Assembly (NCBI GenBank): GCA_937928545.1
Contig: CALGJQ010000007.1
Coordinates: 1-64,000, forward strand
Length of the DNA stretch: 64,000 nt
Direction: 5' to 3'
DNA from: an uncultured Verrucomicrobiales bacterium
GTDB taxonomy: Bacteria > Verrucomicrobiota > Verrucomicrobiia > Verrucomicrobiales > Akkermansiaceae
Below, piece by piece: positions 57,440-64,000 of this stretch (position 1 is its first letter; every line of letters starts with the position of its first letter). Position numbers and translations under genes: made by a program. The notes under the pieces were generated by a model. It saw nothing but the letters and a program-made list of their open reading frames with translations. It was not told the DNA's origin and did no database searches.

Positions 57440-60400
57440 CTACCTAGCCATGATAAGGAGGCGTCCAAAGAGGCGCGTTGTTTCCTTAGCCGCATCCGGA
57501 GTTCGGAAGCTGTAGGTCACTGTCCCATCTCCGTTGTGGGTTTCTTGGCCGTCTTCGAGGGTGTTACCGGGGAGGGTCCAGATATTCAGATCGGTGGAGA
57601 TTTGGAGAATGACCTCGGCATCATCAGCGGCGAGATTTCGTGGATAGGTCAGGTTGTAGCGACCATTGCTATCGATGCTTCCAATCAGGATCTCATCGTC
57701 CGGGGTGTTGTCGTCTGTTCCCAGGGCGTATTCCGCGAAGGCGTTGTAGCCGTCGTTGTCATTGTCGGCGCTTGTGTTACCCGCGAAAATCGTCGCGTCT
57801 CCCGTGCCGGGGTTTCCTGCGGCATCAACGCTGGGACGCCAGTTGTTTGCGACTCCTTGATCGGCTGAGATGAAGACGAGGCTTGGGCCATCGCCGTCAG
57901 GTGATTTAGGCCAAGGTGATTTATTGTTGTAGGTGATGTCTGAGATGACGCCTTCCAAGCCCGTCATGACAAGGCGTTCGCCACTTCCAGAAAGAGAAGA
58001 GCCATTGGCAAATTCTCCGGCGATCTGGCTCGCAAATCCATTTCCGTATCGCTCGGTAAATCCAGCGATGCTTTTCACGATCAAGGCTCGTGCGCCGGGC
58101 GCGAGTTCGGTGACATTTGAACCGGTAAAGGTGAAATCAATGCCGTTCGTGAAATGAACCTGAGCAAGACTCACGATGTCATTCGAGGTATTGTGAATTT
58201 CGAGATATTCGAAGGCGCTATCAACGGTGAAGCCCGCGCCTTCTTCGGCCGCGGATGGGCCCGCTGGGTCATACATGATTTCGGAAACGACGAGGTTGCT
58301 GTCGTTTGCAATCTCAGCTCCAATAACAAAGGTAGCGGTAGAGGGAGCGCTCCATTGTTGGCCGTCATAGGAGCGGGCCATGACGCTTGTGGTTTCCGTA
58401 AGAATCGCATTTGAAGACATCACGGCCGATGCGGAAGGAGCTCCTCCGTCGGCGCGAGGATCGCTTCCGTCGGTCGTGTAGTAGACTGAGCCATTTCCGG
58501 CTGAAATGGAGAGAGAGAAGTTCTCTGTGACTTCACCGCCGTTCTGACTGAATGAAGGGGGAGAGAAGAATTGATCATCGATCCAGTCGGAGCGGGTTGT
58601 GAGCCAACCTTTGAGGTGTGAGACTTCTCTGGACCAGCCAGACGTTCCTGCGGAAGCAAAATTTTGGCCTGTGACCGAGCCTGGATTCAAGGCAGTCCAG
58701 CGGGTGAAATTTCGGTTTTGGGCTTCGTTAAGTTGACCAGCCATCGAGTCGACGATGGCGTGAAGATTTGCTTCGGAGAACTCGTCTTGGCGAAGTTCAT
58801 ACCACCGATCAATGACTTTTTGGAAGACGTCGGGCCGTCCCGATCTGAGCTGAGGGTTGCTCATGTTCATGACCTGATCATCGGCAGTTGTGAATCCAAA
58901 CAGGAGGCCGAACCACTCGTATTCACGATCAAACCAAGCAAAGCTGGTGTCTGAAGTCGGAGCTTCCCAGCGGGACGGGTTGTCGTCGCGGCTGTCACGA
59001 GATCCCATTGTGCGGTCATAGTCCCAAAGTGGACCTGCGATGATTTTTCCGCCACGGTCTTTGTGGAAAAATTGGCTCAGACGTCCCCAATCAGGGTCCA
59101 TGGCGAGAAGGTTGAGCCAAAAATGATCGATGAAGGAATCGACATCAAGGTAGTCAGAAAAGTGAATTCCAGTCGTCGGATGAATCCCATCGCTTGCTCT
59201 AAGTGCTACGGTGAGTTCATTCGTTTCGTTCGTGAGGTAGGTCTTCTGAGTCGAAGTAATGTCTAATCCATCAGGAGCGACATGAACCATCGCGCGCTGG
59301 AATCCACTCACGGAGAAAGTGGGCTCTCCGGGATCAGGGCGGTCATTTTTGAAGATGTAGCCACCTGTCACTTCTTCCGCGGAATTTTCCCAAGGATCGA
59401 GTTTTGAGAGGTCGAGGCGCCCGCTATCACCTTCGATTTTTTCCATGAAGGTGTAGACGCCAAAGTAGTCGTTACCAGCAACCTCGGTACCGCTCACATC
59501 GTTGAAGAGTTCAACGAATTGGGTTTTTACAGCCCATCTTCCGATTTGATTGCTGAGATCATAAAGGAAGGGGTTTCTCATAAGGGAAAGATCAAAGGTG
59601 TAGCGAGTGTTGAGGATCCAATCGGCTTCGGGAGAGAAGCCAAACGGAGTAATGTCTTGGTCATCGCCGTTTTCATCCCAGCTCTCAAATGACATTCCGT
59701 ATTTTGGGAAGTTGGCCGAGCTTGATCCTCGTCTTCGGAATCCTCCACGTGTTGCAACCGTCGGGGTGCCAGTGAAGCTGGCGCGGCCAGTGGCGGGATC
59801 GGGCTCGTAAATGAGCATAAAGGTGTCTTTCCGGGTTGTTACCGTGGTGGAAGGTGGCCCGCCTTTTCCAAAGGTGGACAGAAGGACGATGGGGAGGTCA
59901 GAGCTGAAGTCTGCATCACCCGCCGCGATCTTCATGTAACCTTCGCTGCGGCTAGGTCCGGGAAGCGAACTCGGAAGAAATGCTCTGGCTCGAATCAAAG
60001 TCGATCCGCTGAGGCTCAAAGGTCCCAAATAGGTGTTTGAGGTTTTGTTGGGAAGGCTTCCATCTGTGGTGTAGCGGATGACGGCACCCGGATCAGCGAT
60101 ACTTAGGGCGACCTGAAGCGTCTCGGTGAAGGCTTGGCTCGTGACGCTGAAATCGACTTGAGAAGGAGGAGTGAAACTGGGTGCACCGTTGGTTGAGCTA
60201 GGAGTGGGGGTTTCAAAAAATCCTCGTGGAAAGGGCGGGGTGAGGTCTTGGATTTCGCCTTCAAGTTCTGAGATGAAGATGAAGTCATTATTGTTCACCA
60301 CGCGGTTGAGAGCCTGGATCGCGAGTATGTTTTCTCCTGCGACAAGCTTCCCCGCGAAATTGAGGTCGTAGCTTTGGTAATCTTCGCCATTGTTGACCTC

Positions 60401-61252
60401 ATCACTTGCGGTGGCTGCAGAATCAAAAGCGAGAGGAGAGGGGGCATTAAAGGAGGCTACTTCTTGACCGTTGAGAAAAGCGACAAAGCCATCGTCGACC
60501 TTAGTTTTGAGCTTTAGGCTGCCGATACCGGATGGGTCGAGAACTTGGAAGGGCATTCTGAGATAGATACTCGTGTTCTTGTTGAACATGTCGTCTTTTA
60601 CATCTCCGTTTTGTCCGATGAGGTTCCCGACGGAACCAGAGTAGCCAAAGCCAACGGCGGAGGTCGCACTGGTCCACGATGAATCGTCGAAGCCAAGAGT
60701 TTGCCATGAGTTCCCGATGTCTGCGGTAGGAACAAGGAAGGTGAGGGGGGTAGAAACTGGAATGATGCTTGTTTCGACGAGTGGCCCTCCATTGCCTAAA
60801 CCATAGGAAATGTCGGTGAGCTGAGGAGGGTATTCTGGGGCGAATTCATCGGCGATCGTACTGCCGTCTGGTCTGACGAGGGCGAGGTATTCACCTCCAG
60901 CATTTAGGCTGAAGTTGGTGTGGAGCTGATTCAGGTTTGCCTTACGGTCTTTTCCGGTAGCGAAGACGCGCAGATAAGTGCCTGAAGGAAGCGTTACGTT
61001 AGGGAAAACCCATTTCGTGAGATCATCTGGATCGTCGGTTAGGGCGTAGTCTTGGAGTGATATCGAGGCGTCGTCGGGATTATGGATTTCAATCCAATCG
61101 GCGGGGAATCCGTCTTCATCTGTCAGAGTAGCGCCCGAGTTGTCCGCCAGGAACTCACTGATAATCAGTTCGCCTTTGAGAAGTGAAGGGAGAATAATGA
61201 GGCTGGCTAGGGAAAGCGCCTGCTTAGAAAGTGGAAATTTTAAACAAGTCAT
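57440..61252 (-). CDS. Giant secreted lamin-tail/CotH protein (1270 aa)
   Basis: A 1270-residue exported protein: N-terminal signal (LSLASLIILPSLLKGE, about residues 12-27), a lamin-tail domain (IISEFLADNSGATLTDEDGF, about 29), a beta-sandwich module (SWQTLGFDDSSWTSATSAVG), a chitobiase-type C-terminal module (VIRYTTDGSLPNK), a CotH-kinase-like domain (about 440-770), a second such module (SVYYTTDGSDPRADGG), then a second lamin-tail (NLVVSEIMYDPAGPSAAEEG) and the ending NDGYNAFAEYALGTDDN. The order resembles the 1828-residue protein at 45152-50638 but the two differ in module number. Likely a surface or extracellular protein involved in binding polymers; catalytic activity unproven. Confidence 0.9.
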   Translation of the reverse strand: MTCLKFPLSKQALSLASLIILPSLLKGELIISEFLADNSGATLTDEDGFPADWIEIHNPDDASISLQDYALTDDPDDLTKWVFPNVTLPSGTYLRVFATGKDRKANLNQLHTNFSLNAGGEYLALVRPDGSTIADEFAPEYPPQLTDISYGLGNGGPLVETSIIPVSTPLTFLVPTADIGNSWQTLGFDDSSWTSATSAVGFGYSGSVGNLIGQNGDVKDDMFNKNTSIYLRMPFQVLDPSGIGSLKLKTKVDDGFVAFLNGQEVASFNAPSPLAFDSAATASDEVNNGEDYQSYDLNFAGKLVAGENILAIQALNRVVNNNDFIFISELEGEIQDLTPPFPRGFFETPTPSSTNGAPSFTPPSQVDFSVTSQAFTETLQVALSIADPGAVIRYTTDGSLPNKTSNTYLGPLSLSGSTLIRARAFLPSSLPGPSRSEGYMKIAAGDADFSSDLPIVLLSTFGKGGPPSTTVTTRKDTFMLIYEPDPATGRASFTGTPTVATRGGFRRRGSSSANFPKYGMSFESWDENGDDQDITPFGFSPEADWILNTRYTFDLSLMRNPFLYDLSNQIGRWAVKTQFVELFNDVSGTEVAGNDYFGVYTFMEKIEGDSGRLDLSKLDPWENSAEEVTGGYIFKNDRPDPGEPTFSVSGFQRAMVHVAPDGLDITSTQKTYLTNETNELTVALRASDGIHPTTGIHFSDYLDVDSFIDHFWLNLLAMDPDWGRLSQFFHKDRGGKIIAGPLWDYDRTMGSRDSRDDNPSRWEAPTSDTSFAWFDREYEWFGLLFGFTTADDQVMNMSNPQLRSGRPDVFQKVIDRWYELRQDEFSEANLHAIVDSMAGQLNEAQNRNFTRWTALNPGSVTGQNFASAGTSGWSREVSHLKGWLTTRSDWIDDQFFSPPSFSQNGGEVTENFSLSISAGNGSVYYTTDGSDPRADGGAPSASAVMSSNAILTETTSVMARSYDGQQWSAPSTATFVIGAEIANDSNLVVSEIMYDPAGPSAAEEGAGFTVDSAFEYLEIHNTSNDIVSLAQVHFTNGIDFTFTGSNVTELAPGARALIVKSIAGFTERYGNGFASQIAGEFANGSSLSGSGERLVMTGLEGVISDITYNNKSPWPKSPDGDGPSLVFISADQGVANNWRPSVDAAGNPGTGDATIFAGNTSADNDNDGYNAFAEYALGTDDNTPDDEILIGSIDSNGRYNLTYPRNLAADDAEVILQISTDLNIWTLPGNTLEDGQETHNGDGTVTYSFRTPDAAKETTRLFGRLLIMAR

Positions 61253-61323
61253 AGAATGCCTTTAGATCCACCTACTAAAGAGGAGATCGAATGACACATC
61301 CAGCACTTTTGAGGATTCAGGTT

Positions 61324-62925
61324 TTAGAGGCTGACTCCAGTGGCGTAAATGACACCCTGAGTGCTGCGGATTTCATCCATCACCTCTAGCTTAAGAGGTT
61401 CATCGAGTTCGATCACAGTGAGGGCGCAACCTTCCGAGCTGTTACGAGCTAAGGAGAGGTTCGCGATGTTTGCCTTGGCGTTGCCCAGGGCGGTGCCAAT
61501 CGCTCCCACCATGCCGGGACTGTCGTCGTTTTTGACGATGAGGAAATCTCCCTTGATGTTGATGTCGACGTAGAGTTTATCGATTTCGACGATGCGAGGA
61601 GATTTGCCGATGACGGTTCCGGAGACGCGATAGAACGTGTTGCCTTTACTGAGTTCGGCGACGACCAGTTCGCTGTATTCGGTCGCGGCATTGATGGTGG
61701 ACTCGGTGGTTTCGAGGCCCATTTCTTTCGCTACGGCGGGAGCATTGACGATGTTGACTTGGCCATCACCGCGAGCGGCTTCGAGGAAGCTGGTGAGAAC
61801 GCTGCGCGAGATGAGAGCGGTGTCTTTTTCTGAGATCGGTCCGTGATAAGAAACACGAAGTGAATCGGGATTGTCAGGGCCAAGCTTTGCGAGGAGTTTG
61901 CCGAGGCCGTTTGCGATGTCGATGTATGAACCTAGCTCGTTCAGGGCGGTAGCGTCCATCGAGGGCATGTTGATGGCATTGCGGATCTCTCCGGTGGCAC
62001 AGAAGTCACGGATTTGCTCCGCGACTTGGATGCCGACGTTCTCTTGTGCTTCGTTGGTGGAAGCTCCGAGGTGCGGGGTGAAAGTGATGTGCTTGCCGAG
62101 GCTGAAAAGAGGATGATCTGCAGAAGGAGGCTCTTCTTCAAAAACATCGAGACCGCAGCCGGCGATGTGACCGGAGTCGATGGCTGATTTGAGCGCGACT
62201 TCATCGATGAGGCCGCCGCGAGCGCAGTTGATGACGAGCGCCCCTTGGTTCATGAGGGCGAGGCGGTCGGCATTGAGAATGTGCTTCGTGTCCTCCGTCA
62301 TGGGGACGTGAAGAGTGACGACGTCGGCACCTGTGAGAGCTTCATCTGGAGTGGCAGCGAGGCGAACCTTCATCTCATCGGCCCGAGCCTGAGTGAGGAA
62401 GGGGTCGTATGCAACGATGGACATGTTGAAGGCTTGGGCGCGTTTCGCGAACTCGGAGCCGATGCGGCCCATGCCGATGACGGCGAGAGTCTTTCCGTTA
62501 AGTTCGATTCCCTGGAAGGCTTTGCGAGCGGCTTTGAAATCACCGGCAAGGACTCCGGCATGTCCGAGAGCGATGTTACGCGCGGTGGCGCACATGAGCG
62601 TGAAAGCATGCTCGGCGGTCGAGATGGTGTTGCCGGTGGGCGTGTTCATCACGATGACCCCGTGAGCGTTTGCGGCATCGCGGTCGATGTTATCAACTCC
62701 GACTCCGGCACGGCCGACGGCTTTAAGCTTGGAAGCGGCGGCGAGAACCTCGGGGGTGACTTTGGTCTGGGAGCGGACGATGAGGGCATCGTAGTCGGCA
62801 ATGATGGAGATCAATTCCTCTGGCGAAAGTCCTACCTTAAAGTCGGCAGTGATATCGGGATGGGCATTGAGAAGTTCAACACCTTTTTCAGAGATGGGGT
62901 CGGAGACCAGAACGCGGCTTGGCAT
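61324..62925 (-). CDS. serA: D-3-phosphoglycerate dehydrogenase with ACT domain
   Basis: First step of serine synthesis. The 533-residue length is the long type, with an intervening domain (about 320-450) and a C-terminal ACT domain (about 460-533, VKNDDSPGMVGAIGTALGNA). The catalytic domain has VGRAGVGVDNIDRDAA, NAD site VIGMGRIGSEFAKRAQ, the catalytic Arg in NCARGGLIDEVAL, Glu in DVFEEEPPSADHPL, and the His in TPHLGASTNEAQENV. Serine feedback through the ACT domain is possible. Downstream of the korB terminator. Confidence 0.97.
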   Translation of the reverse strand: MPSRVLVSDPISEKGVELLNAHPDITADFKVGLSPEELISIIADYDALIVRSQTKVTPEVLAAASKLKAVGRAGVGVDNIDRDAANAHGVIVMNTPTGNTISTAEHAFTLMCATARNIALGHAGVLAGDFKAARKAFQGIELNGKTLAVIGMGRIGSEFAKRAQAFNMSIVAYDPFLTQARADEMKVRLAATPDEALTGADVVTLHVPMTEDTKHILNADRLALMNQGALVINCARGGLIDEVALKSAIDSGHIAGCGLDVFEEEPPSADHPLFSLGKHITFTPHLGASTNEAQENVGIQVAEQIRDFCATGEIRNAINMPSMDATALNELGSYIDIANGLGKLLAKLGPDNPDSLRVSYHGPISEKDTALISRSVLTSFLEAARGDGQVNIVNAPAVAKEMGLETTESTINAATEYSELVVAELSKGNTFYRVSGTVIGKSPRIVEIDKLYVDINIKGDFLIVKNDDSPGMVGAIGTALGNAKANIANLSLARNSSEGCALTVIELDEPLKLEVMDEIRSTQGVIYATGVSL

Positions 62926-62981
62926 AACAGGGGCAGCGGTAGACTAGGTTTCGCGACAAAGCAAGGGTGAGGGCGCGTAAA

Positions 62982-63013
62982 AAAAGCGCGCTGGAGTGAA
63001 CCAGAGCGCTTTT
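62982..63013. terminator. Terminator between korB and serA
   Basis: Stem AAAAGCGCGCTGG with CCAGAGCGCTTTT around an AGTGAA loop, flanked by an A run on the left and TTTTGTT on the right. It would end transcripts of the oxidoreductase genes (minus). Confidence 0.85.
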
Positions 63014-63037
63014 GTTGAAAAGAATCAAAGATGAACT

Positions 63038-63937
63038 CTATCGCATGGAAGCGAAGCGCTGCTTGAGAAGGTCGCGCTGGCTGAGATCACCGATTTTGCT
63101 TTGAGCGTCAGTGAGCCATTCGCGCTCGAGCTCGTTTTTGGTGGGACGCTTGGTTTCGTAGTAGACGCCAAACTTGCCGGGTGAGAGGTCCTGCGAGAGG
63201 TCCATGGCGGCGGCGATGGACTCAAGGTCTTGGGCTTCTTCGTCGACGAGATCAAAGACGCCACCCTTTCTGGGGATGGAGTCATCAAAGGAGCCGGGGT
63301 TGAACATGGTGCACTCGGAAAGCGTTTCGACCACTGCGAAGCCGGGGTGGAGGATCGCGCGCTCAAACATCTCGTTCATGTGCTTCACCTGAGAAGCGTG
63401 GGTGCGAGCAATGAAGGTCGCACCGCTGGAGACGAGCTGAGACATGGGATTGATGGGCTGGTCGATCGCTCCACGGGGGTCTGTTTTGGAACGTTGACCG
63501 ATGGGGGTGGTGGGAGAGGTTTGGTTTTTGGTCAAACCGTAGACGAAGTTGTCCATCACCACGTAGGAGAGATTGACGTTTTTGCGAGCGGCGTGGTTGA
63601 GGTGGTTTCCACCGATTGAGAAGCCGTCGCCGTCGCCGCCGAAGACGAAGACGTGGAGATCGGGTCGCGAAAGGGAAATGCCAGTCGCGAGCGGCAGAGC
63701 CCGGCCGTGGATGAAGTGAATCCCGTGGGTATTCACGAAGTATGGGAAACGGGATGAGCAGCCGATGCCGGCAACGCAGACGATCTTCTCGTGCGGGATA
63801 TTGAGTTTTTGCACCACGTTAAAGAAGGATGCGAGAACGGCGAAATCACCACAAGCCGGACACCAGGTAGGTTTGTCGGCTTTCAGTTGTTTCTTGGTGA
63901 GCTTTTCAGCAGGAGCGGCGGAGGTGGTGTCAGACAT
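63038..63937 (-). CDS. korB: 2-oxoacid:ferredoxin oxidoreductase, beta subunit
   Basis: Thiamine-pyrophosphate subunit of a two-subunit 2-oxoacid:ferredoxin oxidoreductase, most likely for 2-oxoglutarate (KorAB) or pyruvate. About 299 residues from the ATG at 63937. An Fe-S/TPP segment WCPACGDFAVLASF begins at about residue 25, CVAGIGCSSRFPYFV follows, and the TPP motif is GGDGDGFSIGGNHLNHAARK with NVNLSYVVMDNFVYGLTKNQ. The order ends with the linker region NPGSFDD. The tail of a partner, probably KorA, lies 36 nt upstream in transcription order at the right edge. Confidence 0.88.
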   Translation of the reverse strand: MSDTTSAAPAEKLTKKQLKADKPTWCPACGDFAVLASFFNVVQKLNIPHEKIVCVAGIGCSSRFPYFVNTHGIHFIHGRALPLATGISLSRPDLHVFVFGGDGDGFSIGGNHLNHAARKNVNLSYVVMDNFVYGLTKNQTSPTTPIGQRSKTDPRGAIDQPINPMSQLVSSGATFIARTHASQVKHMNEMFERAILHPGFAVVETLSECTMFNPGSFDDSIPRKGGVFDLVDEEAQDLESIAAAMDLSQDLSPGKFGVYYETKRPTKNELEREWLTDAQSKIGDLSQRDLLKQRFASMR

Positions 63938-63973
63938 AATCAAGTCGGGTTTTTAAAAGGTGAGTAGAGGAAA

Positions 63974-64000
63974 TTATTTTCCAGCAATTAGGGCTTCGGA
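63974..64000 (-). CDS. C-terminal end of probable oxidoreductase alpha subunit (partial)
   Basis: An open frame reading SEALIAGK then TAA on the minus strand, running in from the right edge. Its position directly upstream of korB fits the alpha subunit gene that normally precedes it, but eight residues cannot identify it. Confidence 0.4.
   Translation of the reverse strand, partial: SEALIAGK

Overview
The window is a chromosomal segment of a member of the Verrucomicrobiota, most likely the Verrucomicrobiales. This is inferred from gene content, not from a database match. The clues are very large secreted lamin-tail/CotH proteins ending in the verrucomicrobial style C-terminus, an ECF-type sigma factor next to a giant Ser/Thr kinase with a C-terminal beta-propeller, a TIGR03643-type protein, an OpcA next to Zwf, HprK without visible PTS genes, and a long IspH. 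Most genes are moderately GC-rich and many lack a clear Shine-Dalgarno sequence. No rRNA, CRISPR array, transposase or integrase was seen. There is one tRNA (Phe).

Layout. 1-2.5 kb (minus): hprK, a GIY-YIG protein, a lipoprotein and a partial SDR. 2.5-7 kb (plus): sigma factor and Ser/Thr kinase. 7-10.2 kb: exported beta-carbonic anhydrase, a primary-like sigma factor, MerC and an unknown protein behind a striking double palindrome. 10.3-13 kb: zwf-opcA (oxidative pentose phosphate pathway) and tRNA-Phe. 13-16.3 kb (minus): small membrane protein, pdxH and a BspA-type LRR protein, with overlapping ends. 16.4-20.3 kb: cysS, a SenB-like glycosyltransferase and a NahK-like sugar kinase, overlapping by 4 nt each, then an unknown gene. 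20.3-25.5 kb: fabG, TPM/zinc-ribbon protein, bioF, clpB.

25.7-34.2 kb is an AT-richer island of four same-strand genes. A 1313-aa TPR protein with a C-terminal histidine-kinase-like ATPase overlaps by 4 nt a receiver-domain protein with an unusual C-terminal part. A zinc alcohol dehydrogenase and an AMP-forming acyl-adenylating enzyme follow. This is the best candidate for an undescribed system: a two-component-like signalling or conflict module, possibly coupled to a small metabolic arm.

34.5-45 kb returns to housekeeping: ilvC, fusA, two small Spy-like anchored proteins, mscL, an EF-hand protein, cdsA-dxr-TIGR03643, an ADP-ribosylglycohydrolase and pyrD. 45-61 kb holds two related giant secreted CotH/lamin-tail proteins (1828 and 1270 aa). 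They flank ispH, a TIGR02206 membrane protein, and the icd (monomeric)-DUF368-mtnP run. 61.3-64 kb holds serA and the beta subunit of a 2-oxoacid:ferredoxin oxidoreductase, with the tail of the probable alpha subunit at the right edge. Dxr and IspH together show a methylerythritol phosphate isoprenoid pathway.
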